Of a stretch of DNA of 64,000 nucleotides, positions 35,701-43,358 are shown in pieces (the first letter of the stretch is position 1; each line of letters starts with the position of its first letter). The stretch covers positions 980,001 to 1,044,000 of the forward strand of contig NZ_OW150024.1 in the NCBI RefSeq assembly GCF_933509905.1, written 5' to 3'. The notes below the pieces were generated by a model. The model was given only the letters and a program-made list of their open reading frames with translations, made no database searches and was not told the origin of the DNA. The translations under genes were made by a program, and so were the position numbers. Origin of the DNA: Trichlorobacter ammonificans. Its GTDB lineage: Bacteria > Desulfobacterota > Desulfuromonadia > Geobacterales > Pseudopelobacteraceae.

Positions 35701-36423
35701 ATACGGCAGGCTCAGGTTGTCCAGCTTTACCTGCAATGAAGCTTCCACCGCCGCGGCCAGAGGTTTTGCCTTGCCGTTGAAACGCAGTTTTCCACCGTTC
35801 ACCACGGCGGAAAACTGCGGATCGGTATACTTTTCGGCAAGGTAAGGGATGTTGCTGATGAACGGTACGTCAAGCCGCAACTCCCGGACGGTATGCGTGA
35901 CCGGCGTCGTTGCCGCCTGATCGCTGAAGTCGATGGAGCCGCCGCTGATGCTGATGTTGTTCAGCGAGAAGCGGCTCTCGCCGCGCTGCTCCTGTTTGGG
36001 GCGCGCTGCCAGCCGCTCCAGGATGTCGGAAAAGTTGTAGCGGTTGGCTGCGGTGCGCACCAAACGTATCTTCGGGTTTTCCAGCAGCAGTTGGTCGATG
36101 ACCGCTGCACGGCGAACGATGCTCATGGAGGAAAGGGAAACCTTCAGGCGGTCGAACTCCACGAACGGGGTGGCGTTGTCCTGCTCCATGAAACGGAAGT
36201 CCTTGATCGTCAGGGTCATGCCCAGGGGGTTGAAGCTGACGCCGGCGATGGCAACGTTGCGGCCGGTCAGGGCGCGAAGCTGTGCTTCCGCTTGCTGCTT
36301 GGCAACTATCGGCAGCACCAGGGCGCTTGCTCCGAGCAGCAGCAACACCGCGGCTGCCGCCAGGAGGAGTGCTTTCTTGTGCCCGGCTGCCGTGCCGGCA
36401 ATGACCTGCAGTAGGTGTGTCAT
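32779..36423 (-). CDS. DUF748/AsmA-like large envelope protein
   Basis: 1214 aa with one N-terminal membrane anchor (about residues 18-40, KKALLLAAAAVLLLLGASALVLPIV). A very long beta-rich region carries DUF748 hallmarks: LDVPFISNIPYLAEKYTDPQ, and near the C-terminus LDLKYHIENKNLAAENKIFVDQFTFGDSV and LPVRLGVALLKDKNGQINLDLP. Proline/alanine linkers lie near 370 and 800. The last 200 residues resemble an OmpA-like tail (LKVEISGFIDKAAD). Related AsmA/TamB/YhdP proteins span the periplasm and are tied to phospholipid transport to the outer membrane; such a role is inferred. Start at 36423 with GGAG six nt upstream. It heads the minus-strand run and diverges from ferritin. Confidence 0.85.
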   Translation of the reverse strand: MTHLLQVIAGTAAGHKKALLLAAAAVLLLLGASALVLPIVAKQQAEAQLRALTGRNVAIAGVSFNPLGMTLTIKDFRFMEQDNATPFVEFDRLKVSLSSMSIVRRAAVIDQLLLENPKIRLVRTAANRYNFSDILERLAARPKQEQRGESRFSLNNISISGGSIDFSDQAATTPVTHTVRELRLDVPFISNIPYLAEKYTDPQFSAVVNGGKLRFNGKAKPLAAAVEASLQVKLDNLSLPYFQPYIPANLPVRLDGGLLTLDWQVTYRIHKAKQPELLITGLTRLDGIDLKEKHGAPLAAFRRFEVQARELELFSRRAAFQRIALHDPLLHLSRDGAGRLNLQRLVSPSPVQPRATTPKAKAVPPSGPPLALTVGELLLDNGAVQFRDTLPTGGFTASLSGIAARITDLSTAAGARAAAYTLSLKGDRGESLTAKGTATLSPLAITSDVSLAGVALQRGWPYLQHLLQEPVKGTVAVAGSAAYSTADGLSLRDTSLHFRELSARYGHKDGAELSRIDIDGISFAQKGNRAEVNSIDVGSGTVRLSRESDGTLSPLLLLQKPAAAAPPAQAPPPAKAATAPLNYQVNGITVNGLSISFRDRITSNQPHFSLGNIRLKTGNLTGPHSSAMPLSFSATYGRRTPISINGSLTPQPLRYKGTVAFSRLPIRDFEEYIPDSINLFFVAGTLDSRMALDISLPPGGKPTGSFSGSAGVRGFHVVDTVMEEDLLKWESLQLDQINGRLEPFSLAIRQIALNGVYSRIAVRKDRTLNLQNLVRKPETAAAATQPGPPQAVQQQSSGSRQPQPPATQAGKGSIRIDTLTIQDGTLVFSDAHLPQQFKTTFHNLGGRVSGLSSEMNTRAEVDLRGNLENRSPLQITGTVNPLRDDLFVDLTISFKDIELSPATPYSGTYLGYTIDRGKLFLDLKYHIENKNLAAENKIFVDQFTFGDSVESDKATKLPVRLGVALLKDKNGQINLDLPVSGRTDDPQFSIWGVVWKVVQNLFIKAATSPFSLLASMMGSSEDLSAVSFKPGSSTLSETEEKKLSLLAKALTDRPGLKVEISGFIDKAADPEGYRAEVLEQKMRQEKYRELSRGRQRNGAGQPTADQVEIRPEDASRLLKAVYLKEKFPKPRNLIGMLKDLPDAEMRKLIIANTIVGEQELQQLAAQRAATVQQYLVSRGALDSQRLFLKRDDIYKAPKQEKGTGSRVELTPLAQ

Positions 36424-36507
36424 GGGGTTCTCCAGCGGTCTGCCTTCCATACAACGAGTTCTTATACACCAGATTCCGCCATTACGCATCTTTTCGCGCT
36501 ACCCTGC

Positions 36508-36535
36508 TTGAAAAGAAAGGGATTTCGTCTATACT
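36508..36535 (+). promoter_or_regulatory. Sigma-70 promoter for ferritin
   Basis: TTGAAA (36508-36513), 16-bp spacer, TATACT (36530-36535), about 30 nt before the ferritin ATG. Both boxes match consensus well. No clear Fur box is seen. Confidence 0.6.
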
Positions 36536-36566
36536 GTCCGCAAATCATTTGAGGAGGATATCAACC

Positions 36567-37097
36567 ATGATCAGTAGCTCAATGGCTGCGGCACTGAACA
36601 AGCACATGAATTTCGAACTGCACTCCGCCAATATCTATCTTTCCATGTCATCCTGCGCCAACGAGATGGGCTTCAAGGGGGCCGCCACCTGGTTCATGGT
36701 TCAGTACCAGGAGGAGATGGTCCATTTCATGAAATTCTACAACTACCTGGTTGACCAGGGGGTCAACATCAGTATCCTGGCCAGCACGGCGGTGCCCAAT
36801 ACCTACAGCTCCCTGCTGGACATGTTTACCAAGACCCTGGCCCATGAGCAGACCATTACCGGCTGCATCAACGACCTGACCGAGCAGGCGGTGCAGGAGA
36901 GGGACCATGCCACCCAGATTTTCCTGCAATGGTTCGTCACCGAACAGATCGAGGAGGAGAATAACGATCGGGACATTCTTGCCAAGCTGAAAATCGTCGG
37001 CACGGACGGGCACGGGCTGCTGATGATCGACAGCGAGCTGGGGCAGCGGGTGTTTGTGCCCCCTGCCGGTGGTGCCGCACCGTTCCCGGTTGCCTGA
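36567..37097 (+). CDS. ftnA: Non-haem ferritin
   Basis: 176-aa iron-storage protein expected to form a 24-mer and oxidise Fe(II). The ferroxidase glutamates and His are seen in HMNFELHSANIYLSM, QEEMVHFMKF and the helix with FVTEQIEEENN. The start has GAGGAGG upstream. Length and helix order match bacterial FtnA. The C-terminal tail VPPAGGAAPFPVA is longer and hydrophobic compared with E. coli FtnA. Followed 13 bp later by a small Cys-containing gene. Confidence 0.95.
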   Translation: MISSSMAAALNKHMNFELHSANIYLSMSSCANEMGFKGAATWFMVQYQEEMVHFMKFYNYLVDQGVNISILASTAVPNTYSSLLDMFTKTLAHEQTITGCINDLTEQAVQERDHATQIFLQWFVTEQIEEENNDRDILAKLKIVGTDGHGLLMIDSELGQRVFVPPAGGAAPFPVA

Positions 37098-37110
37098 GAG
37101 GGGTGCTCCG

Positions 37111-37335
37111 GTGAAAGTCCGCCTGTGCAACAAGAGCCCCAAGGGGAAGAACCGCTTTGCCCGGGAGCTCAAGGAGAAGATTCCCGGCATCGATGTCAAG
37201 GTCAGGGGATGCCTCAAGCAGTGCGGCACCTGCCGGGAGCGCCCCTTTGCCCTGCTGGACGGGCACCGGGTCATCAGTGCAGAAACCTGGGAGGAGCTGG
37301 GTCAGCGGCTGGCGGCATACCAAGACGAAGCATGA
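37111..37335 (+). CDS. Small DUF1450-like Cys protein
   Basis: 74 aa, GTG start with GAGAGGGG upstream. It has an N-terminal strand with LCNK, then VKVRGCLKQCGTCRERPFAL and LDGHRVISAETWEELGQRL. The spacing GC-x3-CGxC followed by 'aLLdGhrV' is that of DUF1450 (YuzB-like) proteins, which resemble thioredoxin-like ferredoxins. Function is unknown. Its close link to ferritin suggests a redox or iron task, which is inference. A terminator follows. Confidence 0.6.
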   Translation: MKVRLCNKSPKGKNRFARELKEKIPGIDVKVRGCLKQCGTCRERPFALLDGHRVISAETWEELGQRLAAYQDEA

Positions 37336-37348
37336 CAGCGTAATCGAT

Positions 37349-37385
37349 AAAAAGGCGGGTGGCCGGGAACAGGCCCCCGCCTTTT
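37349..37385 (+). terminator. Hairpin terminator after ferritin operon
   Basis: Stem AAAAGGCGGG / CCCGCCTTTT with a GC-rich 17-nt interior, ending in a T tract. Confidence 0.7.
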
Positions 37386-37465
37386 CCATATCTGGGTGGC
37401 AACACAAGTTATGCCACAGTATGTGGTAGTGGTATATAAATTAGCATATAATTTTATAAAATTAC

Positions 37466-37493
37466 TTGACATTATATGCAATTGAGCTACATA
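37466..37493 (+). promoter_or_regulatory. AT-rich promoter region ahead of Xre-type regulator and pil operon
   Basis: A perfect -35 TTGACA at 37466-37471 is followed after 16 bp by TACATA (weak -10). The preceding 40 bp are very AT-rich (ATATAATTTTATAAAATTA), unlike the rest of the window, and may act as an UP element or regulator site. Confidence 0.4.
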
Positions 37494-37526
37494 GGGAGCA
37501 CTTTCAGACCATTCGAGATATCCGCC

Positions 37527-37733
37527 ATGAAAACTCGCAACAAAGTCAAAGTGCTACGGGAAAAGAAGCTGATGAGCAAGTCGGAGCTTGCCCGAAAGGC
37601 AGGGGTTTCCGTCGTGACCGTCGACCGGATCGAGCGGGGGGAAAACTGCCGGCTTGAAACGATGCGCAAGATCATTCTAGCCCTGGGCTTTTCCGTTGAG
37701 GACCGGGACGCAGTATTCCAGGATCAGGGATAA
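37527..37733 (+). CDS. Small Xre-type helix-turn-helix regulator
   Basis: 68 aa, essentially one HTH domain: MKTRNKVKVLREKKLMSKSELARKAG, the recognition helix VSVVTVDRIERGENCRLETM, then IILALGFSVED. No sensor domain is present. It lies 12 bp before pilM and is read the same way, so it may control the pil operon or itself. An ATG 17 codons earlier would put the promoter inside the gene, so the start at 37527 is preferred. Confidence 0.8.
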   Translation: MKTRNKVKVLREKKLMSKSELARKAGVSVVTVDRIERGENCRLETMRKIILALGFSVEDRDAVFQDQG

Positions 37734-37745
37734 CAGGTACGAGCC

Positions 37746-38804
37746 ATGTTTGGACTGTTCAGACGCAAGAAAGACCTGATCGGTATCGATATCGGTTCCA
37801 GTTCGGTCAAGCTGGTCCAGGTGGTGGCGGAGAAGGATGGCTACCGTCTGCTGAACCTCGGTATCGTCCCGCTTCCCCATGAGGCGATTGTCGACAACAG
37901 TCTCATGGACACCGCGGCGGTGGTTACGGCGGTCAAGGACCTCGTGGGCAGCCTGGGCATCGCCACGAAGGATGTTGCCTGTTCCATTTCCGGCAACGCG
38001 GTGATCATCCGCAAGATCGTCCTGCCGGTAATGACCACGGAGGAGCTTGAGGAACAGATCAACTGGGAGGCGGAACAGTACATCCCCTTCGACATCAAGG
38101 ACGTGCATGTCGATTTTCAGATCCTGGGTCCCGATCCGGGAGACCCGGCCAAGATGCAGGTGCTGCTGGTGGCCAGCAAGAAAGAGATCATTAACGATTA
38201 TGTCGCCATCTTCAGCGATGCCGGTTTGAATCTTGCCGTCATGGATGTGGACGCCTTCGCCGTCCAGAATGCCTTTGAACTCAATACCGCTCCCTCCGAC
38301 GAGGTGCGCGCCCTGGTCAACGTGGGTGCCGGCATCATGAACATCAACGTGGTGCGGGACGGTCTGACTCTGTTTACCCGCGACGTGCAGATGGGGGGGC
38401 AGCAGTACACCGAAGAGATTCAGAAACAGTTGGGCTACAACAGCGACGAGGCGGAAACCAGGAAGATGCTGGCAGGTGAGCTGGGCGACCGCCACCTGAC
38501 GGATGTCATCGAGCGGGTCAATGAGTCGGTTGCCCAGGAGGTACGACGCTCCATCGATTTCTACAACTCCACGGCGGTGCATGAAGACCGGATTACGGCC
38601 CTCAGCATTTCCGGCGGCTGTTCCAAAATCCACGGCCTGAAGGATGCCGTTCAGGCCCGTCTGGGCATGGAGGTGGACCTGCTGAATCCCTTTGCCCATC
38701 TCAGATATGACGAAAAAATGTTCGACCCGGAATATCTGAAGGAAATAGCCCCCTTGATGGCGGTTGGCGTGGGGCTGGCCATGCGGAGGCTCGGGGATAA
38801 ATGA
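37746..38804 (+). CDS. pilM: Type IV pilus assembly protein PilM
   Basis: 352-aa cytoplasmic actin-like protein that binds ATP and the N-terminus of PilN. The start FRRKKDLIGIDIGSSSVKLVQV is the actin-fold phosphate-1 loop. Later come ALVNVGAGIMNINVV (phosphate 2) and ISGGCSKIHGL (adenosine loop). The C-terminus has NPFAHLRYDEKMFDPEYLKEIAPLMAVGVGLAMRR, typical for PilM. First gene of pilMNOPQ; its stop overlaps the pilN ATG by 4 bp. Confidence 0.96.
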   Translation: MFGLFRRKKDLIGIDIGSSSVKLVQVVAEKDGYRLLNLGIVPLPHEAIVDNSLMDTAAVVTAVKDLVGSLGIATKDVACSISGNAVIIRKIVLPVMTTEELEEQINWEAEQYIPFDIKDVHVDFQILGPDPGDPAKMQVLLVASKKEIINDYVAIFSDAGLNLAVMDVDAFAVQNAFELNTAPSDEVRALVNVGAGIMNINVVRDGLTLFTRDVQMGGQQYTEEIQKQLGYNSDEAETRKMLAGELGDRHLTDVIERVNESVAQEVRRSIDFYNSTAVHEDRITALSISGGCSKIHGLKDAVQARLGMEVDLLNPFAHLRYDEKMFDPEYLKEIAPLMAVGVGLAMRRLGDK

Positions 38805-39382
38805 TCAGGATCAACTTACTTCCGGTTCGCGCCGCCAAGAAGAAGGAAACCGCACTCCAGCAGCTTGTCATCCTGGTGGCCGGCATCCTGCTGGTACTGG
38901 TGATCGTGCTCGGCCTGTGGCTGATGCGGCTTGGCCAGATCTCCCGTCTCAACAAGGATATTGTCGCCGCCAAGGCCAAAATCGGAGAACTGGATCAGAA
39001 GATCGGCAAGCTGAACAGCCTGAAGAAGCTGCGGGACGAAGTAAAGAAAAAGCTTGATGTCCTGAGCCAGCTTCGCAAGAACAAGACCGGCCCGGCGAGC
39101 CGGCTGGCGGCGCTCAGCGACATTACGCCGGACCGGCTCTGGCTGGAGACCTACCGCGAAAGCGGCGCAGACATTAAGATCAGTGGTCTTGCCTTCAGCG
39201 AGGAGTTGATCGCCCAGTTCATCCGGGCGCTCGAAGATTCCCCCGAATTCGAGAAGGTCGATCTGGTGGTATCGGAACAGAAGGAGGTTACCGGTACCAA
39301 GCTCAAGCGCTTTGAGCTGACCTTCCGGATAGAGATGCCCAAGCCTCCCCCGGCCCAGGATACGCAACAACCCAAGAAGTAA
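38801..39382 (+). CDS. pilN: Type IV pilus assembly protein PilN
   Basis: 193-aa bitopic inner-membrane protein. It starts MIRINLLPVRAAKKKE, the INLLP motif that docks into PilM, then one membrane helix (about residues 20-43), a coiled coil (about 45-95) and a ferredoxin-like periplasmic fold. It partners PilO. ATGA overlap with pilM. Confidence 0.95.
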   Translation: MIRINLLPVRAAKKKETALQQLVILVAGILLVLVIVLGLWLMRLGQISRLNKDIVAAKAKIGELDQKIGKLNSLKKLRDEVKKKLDVLSQLRKNKTGPASRLAALSDITPDRLWLETYRESGADIKISGLAFSEELIAQFIRALEDSPEFEKVDLVVSEQKEVTGTKLKRFELTFRIEMPKPPPAQDTQQPKK

Positions 39383-39416
39383 CCGGAATTTCCCAATTGG
39401 ATGGAAGGGATCGACC

Positions 39417-40022
39417 ATGGATCCTCGTTTGGAAAAACTGTTCAAGCTTCCCGATAAGCAGAAAATCACCCTGTTTGTCGCACTGCTGGTCATCGAGGCG
39501 GCGGCGCTGGTCTGGTTTCTGTACCTTCCCAAGCACCAGGAGCTGGGGAAGCTTACCGGGGAGCATGCCGCGCTGCAGAAGGAAATAGCCGAAAAAACTT
39601 CCATTGCCGGCAACCTGCCCAAGCTGCAGAAGGAATACGACGAGCTGAACGCATCGCTGGCCCAGGCGCTTACGGAGTTGCCCAACTCCCGGGAGATACC
39701 GTCGCTGTTGACCGGCATCACTGACGTGGGCAAGGGGGCCGGTCTTGACTTCCTGGTATTCAAGCCGAAAGCTGAAGTGAAAAAGGATTTTTACGCCGAG
39801 GTGCCGGTTGACGTCGTCGTATCGGGTACCTATCACAGTGTCGCCAGTTTTTTTGCCTCCGTGGCAAACCTGCCCAGGATTGTCAATATTACCAATGTTG
39901 ATTTCACCGAGGTCCGCGCCGCCGGCAGTCGTATGACGACCAAGGTGAGCTGCCTGGCAACCACCTTCAGGTTCCTTGGCAAGGAAGAGATCCAGAATGA
40001 CAAGACCAAGCCCAAAAAATAA
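39417..40022 (+). CDS. pilO: Type IV pilus assembly protein PilO
   Basis: 201 aa. One membrane segment (about residues 18-38), a coiled coil with EIAEKTSIAGNLPKLQKEYDEL, and a C-terminal ferredoxin-like domain (FFASVANLPRIVNITNVDF, highly typical for PilO). It forms heterodimers with PilN in the alignment complex. 34 bp after pilN; its end overlaps pilP by 26 bp. Confidence 0.95.
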   Translation: MDPRLEKLFKLPDKQKITLFVALLVIEAAALVWFLYLPKHQELGKLTGEHAALQKEIAEKTSIAGNLPKLQKEYDELNASLAQALTELPNSREIPSLLTGITDVGKGAGLDFLVFKPKAEVKKDFYAEVPVDVVVSGTYHSVASFFASVANLPRIVNITNVDFTEVRAAGSRMTTKVSCLATTFRFLGKEEIQNDKTKPKK

Positions 40023-40569
40023 GCGTCTGGTTGCTGGCGTACTGGTGCTGGCGAGTGGTCTGCTGCTGGGAGCGGGGGGCACCGGGAAGACGGTGACGGT
40101 TCAGAAGACGGCCGGTCCTGCCGCGTCGGCACCGCCGGTGGCCGCGTTACCAATGGTAACCGTGCCGATCCAGAAACAGACCAGTTCCCTGCGCTATATG
40201 CCGGCTCAGCACATGCAGTTCGATTTCAGCAAGAAGAAGGACCCGTTCAAGCCGTTCCTGGTGGTCAAGCCTGAAGCCGTTGCCGGCTCGGTCAAGCGGG
40301 TTGAAAAACCGTTGCTGCCGATCCACAGCTTTACACTGGAGCAGTTTCGTCTGATCGGCGTGGTGGCCGATCCCAAGGGTAACCGGGCCATGGTGGTCGA
40401 TCCGTCCGGGAAGGGGTACGTCCTGAAGGTGGGCATGACCATCGGCAGGGATGAGGCCCGGATCACCCGTATCGACACCTCGGGTGTGGAGGCGGTACGA
40501 CAGTACCGTGACGAAAAAGGCAAGGCGCACAAAGAAACGGCCAGGATTCCTCTGCAGAGGAATCCGTAA
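39997..40569 (+). CDS. pilP: Type IV pilus assembly protein PilP
   Basis: 190 aa linking PilN/PilO to the PilQ secretin. The C-terminal domain carries KKDPFKPFL, LEQFRLIGVVADPKGNRAMVVDPSGKGYVLKVG and YRDEKGKAHKETARIPL, clear PilP marks. The start at 39997 lies within pilO and has GGAAGAGA upstream. The N-terminus has a hydrophobic stretch (VAGVLVLASGLLLGAGG) but no lipobox Cys, so it is likely not a lipoprotein, unlike many PilP proteins. Confidence 0.93.
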   Translation: MTRPSPKNKRLVAGVLVLASGLLLGAGGTGKTVTVQKTAGPAASAPPVAALPMVTVPIQKQTSSLRYMPAQHMQFDFSKKKDPFKPFLVVKPEAVAGSVKRVEKPLLPIHSFTLEQFRLIGVVADPKGNRAMVVDPSGKGYVLKVGMTIGRDEARITRIDTSGVEAVRQYRDEKGKAHKETARIPLQRNP

Positions 40570-40581
40570 GGAGTGTTCCCG

Positions 40582-43296
40582 ATGAAATCTGTTCCGATCA
40601 ACATGCGGTCCGTCATCATGATTCTTCTGCTGGCCCTGGCCGTGCCGGGCGTCACGGTGCGCGAGACCCGTGCCGCCTCAGACGAGATGAAAACTGCCGC
40701 GACATCGCCGGTTACCATCAAGGGGGCCAGGATGACGGAAGAGGGCAGCGGCCCCGAGCTGATCATCGAAGCAAGCAGTCCGGTGACCTACACCAGTTAC
40801 CGCACCGCATCTCCCAACCGGCTGGTGGTTGACTTCTCCCAGGCGGTACCGGCGGACTCGCTGGCTTCGCTCGCCTTCGAGCGGGCACCCGTCAGCAGGC
40901 TGGTCACCAGACGTTTTGAAACCGAGGCCGGCGTACTGACCAGGATGGAACTGTACCTGACCCAGGATCTGCAGCCGGTTATCACGCCGTCGGCCGAACG
41001 AACCGGGGAGCTGCGCGTGTCGTTCCCCGGTTTTGTCGCCCAGCCGCCCCTCGCTACCGTTGCCGCTTCCCCTGCTCCAGACGCTACCGCTCCTGCTGCT
41101 CCTGCTGCTCCTGCTGCGGAGCCGCCGCCCCAACCGCAGTCACCGGCTGCTCCGGTACCGGCGCCCGCTGCCGGAGCGGAGGCAAAGCCCGCAGCCATCA
41201 CCGACATCGTTTCCCGCGACGGCGGGGTTGACATTCTGATCGACGGATCATTTTCCGATTACAAGACCATGCGACTCAGCCGGCCGGAGCGGCTGGTCAT
41301 TGACCTGCATGGTGTCCAGGTCGGTTCCGTTGCCCGGCTGATTCAACTCAATGCCGCCGGTCTTTCCACTGCCCGGGTCGGCGCCTATCCCGGCAGGGTG
41401 CGGGTCGTGCTGGATGCGGTCAACGGCTCCCTGCCCGACGCCGCCTACAAGCGTACCGCAACGGGGCTGCGGGTCTCCTTTCCCGCTGCGGCCGGCGGCA
41501 CTCCGTCAAGCGCCGGCAGCGAGAAGAGTGCCGCTGTCCGGCCGCAGCCGGCAGCGCCAGTCTCCGAAGAGAAGGCGGCTGCGACACCGCCTGGGGAGAC
41601 GGCACGGCCCGGCCGGGTAGAGGCGGTGGATTTTCAGGTGGTCGACGGCATCAGCCGGATCAGCATTAAAACCAGTGGTACCGTAGCGGTGGAGGAGCCG
41701 GTCAAGTCGCCGGGCTTCCTCGCGCTGCGCATCAAGAACGCCTCGCTGCCCCGCAGTCTGCAGCGTTCGCTGGAGTCCCGCGCGTTTCCCAGCTCGGTGC
41801 TGCGGGTGACCCCCACCCAGGTGCGCACCCGGTCGGGACAGGAAGCACTGATTCGGGTTGCCCTGCGGACCGAGATGCCCTATGAGCTGCGCCGCGAGGC
41901 GGACATGCTCTATCTGGAGATCAAGAACCCCGTTGAGGAGCAAAAGGCTGCCGCCCCTGTTCCGGTCCCGCCGCCTGCCGCTGCCGGTGCCCAGAAGGCT
42001 GCCGCCCCGACGGGAGGTGCTGCAACGGTGGAGCACATTGTCCGGGAAGGCGCGCCGGAAGCCGCGGGCAGGCCCCGTTATACCGGACGTCGGGTGACCC
42101 TGGAATTTGCCGATGCCGAGGTGGGAAAAATTCTCCAACTGCTTGCCGAGGTCAGCAACCGTAACTTCATTTTCGGTGACGACGTCGGCAAGCAGCGGAT
42201 CAACATGAAGCTGGCCAATGTTCCTTGGGACCAGGCGCTGGCGATCATTCTTGAAACCAACGGCCTTGACAAGTACGACGACGGCAACGTCACCCAGATT
42301 CGCAAAAAGGGAAGCTTCAAGTCGCAGCGGGAGGAAGAGCTTGAACTGCGCAAGGCCACCTACAAGAGCGAACCGCTGGTGACGGAACTGATCGAGGTCA
42401 ACTATTCCCGCATCAGCGACATCAAGAAGCAGTTCGAGGCGATCCGGAAGGCGTACGGCGATCTGGGCAGCATCGAGGAGGATGAACGGACCGGCAAAAT
42501 CATCGTCACCGGCATTGCGCCGGCCATTGCTGAAATGAAGAAACTGCACAAGGAACTTGACGTGCCGGAGCGCCAGGTGATGATCGAGGCCCGCATCGTG
42601 GAGGCCACCAGCAGCTTCACCCGTTCACTGGGGGTCAACTGGGGCGTGCACTACCGGGATGGTTCGGCATCCGTTGCCGGCATCAACTCCTTTGACACCA
42701 GTTTCGGGGGGCTCGCCTCCAACGTGCCCCCTTCCAGCGGCGTCAGCGGGCAGCCGGGGGGCTCGGCCGGCATCTCGTTCGGCACCCTGGCCAGCAACAT
42801 CAAATTGGATCTGCGCCTGAACGCCGCCGCCAGCGCCGGGCTGGTGCGGATCGTCTCGACGCCCAAGGTTGCCACCCTGAACCGCAAGACCGCCAAGATC
42901 ACCCAGGGGCAGCAAATCCCGTACACGGCGTCCACCTCAGACAAGATTGAAACCAAGTTTGTCGAGGCAGCACTTGCCCTCGAGGTGACTCCCAGCATCA
43001 ACCCCAACGGCACCATCATCATGAAAATCGATGCCAAAAACGATGCTCCCGGCGCCACCGGCAACCCGCCGCCGATCAACAAGAAGCAGGCCACCACCGA
43101 GATGATGCTGCGTGACGGCGAGACCACGGTTATCGGCGGTATCTACGTGGAAAGCGAAAGCAGTGGCGATGAAGGGGTGCCGTTTTTGCAGGATATCCCC
43201 TGGTTCGGCAATCTGTTCAAGTCGTCGGATGTGAAGCGCAACCGCAATGAGCTGCTGATTTTCATTACACCGCGGATACTGGGCGGCAGCTCCTGA
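40582..43296 (+). CDS. pilQ: Type IV pilus secretin PilQ
   Basis: 904-aa outer-membrane gated pore for the pilus. Signal peptide up to about residue 34. Three AMIN-type domains for peptidoglycan binding follow (about 45-150, 205-305 and 345-450), separated by Ala/Pro linkers. Then come an STN/N0 domain (RRVTLEFADAEVGKILQLLAE), an N1 domain (LIEVNYSRISDIKKQFEAI) and the secretin core (VMIEARIVEATSSFTRSLGV, VSTPKVATLNRKTAKITQGQ, ITPRIL at the end). ATG at 40582 has AAGGAG 8 nt upstream. It is longer than the usual 700-800 aa because of the third AMIN and its linkers. Confidence 0.95.
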   Translation: MKSVPINMRSVIMILLLALAVPGVTVRETRAASDEMKTAATSPVTIKGARMTEEGSGPELIIEASSPVTYTSYRTASPNRLVVDFSQAVPADSLASLAFERAPVSRLVTRRFETEAGVLTRMELYLTQDLQPVITPSAERTGELRVSFPGFVAQPPLATVAASPAPDATAPAAPAAPAAEPPPQPQSPAAPVPAPAAGAEAKPAAITDIVSRDGGVDILIDGSFSDYKTMRLSRPERLVIDLHGVQVGSVARLIQLNAAGLSTARVGAYPGRVRVVLDAVNGSLPDAAYKRTATGLRVSFPAAAGGTPSSAGSEKSAAVRPQPAAPVSEEKAAATPPGETARPGRVEAVDFQVVDGISRISIKTSGTVAVEEPVKSPGFLALRIKNASLPRSLQRSLESRAFPSSVLRVTPTQVRTRSGQEALIRVALRTEMPYELRREADMLYLEIKNPVEEQKAAAPVPVPPPAAAGAQKAAAPTGGAATVEHIVREGAPEAAGRPRYTGRRVTLEFADAEVGKILQLLAEVSNRNFIFGDDVGKQRINMKLANVPWDQALAIILETNGLDKYDDGNVTQIRKKGSFKSQREEELELRKATYKSEPLVTELIEVNYSRISDIKKQFEAIRKAYGDLGSIEEDERTGKIIVTGIAPAIAEMKKLHKELDVPERQVMIEARIVEATSSFTRSLGVNWGVHYRDGSASVAGINSFDTSFGGLASNVPPSSGVSGQPGGSAGISFGTLASNIKLDLRLNAAASAGLVRIVSTPKVATLNRKTAKITQGQQIPYTASTSDKIETKFVEAALALEVTPSINPNGTIIMKIDAKNDAPGATGNPPPINKKQATTEMMLRDGETTVIGGIYVESESSGDEGVPFLQDIPWFGNLFKSSDVKRNRNELLIFITPRILGGSS

Positions 43297-43358
43297 GGGA
43301 CGGATGGCGGTCCCTGGCCCAGCAACCAGTTAATTCAAATGTGCTGAAAGGAGTTTAC

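Noticed and set aside
36417-36566. N-terminal extension of ferritin by 50 codons
   Set aside because: It would include the promoter and lies upstream of a strong GAGGAGG site; the extra residues do not resemble ferritin.
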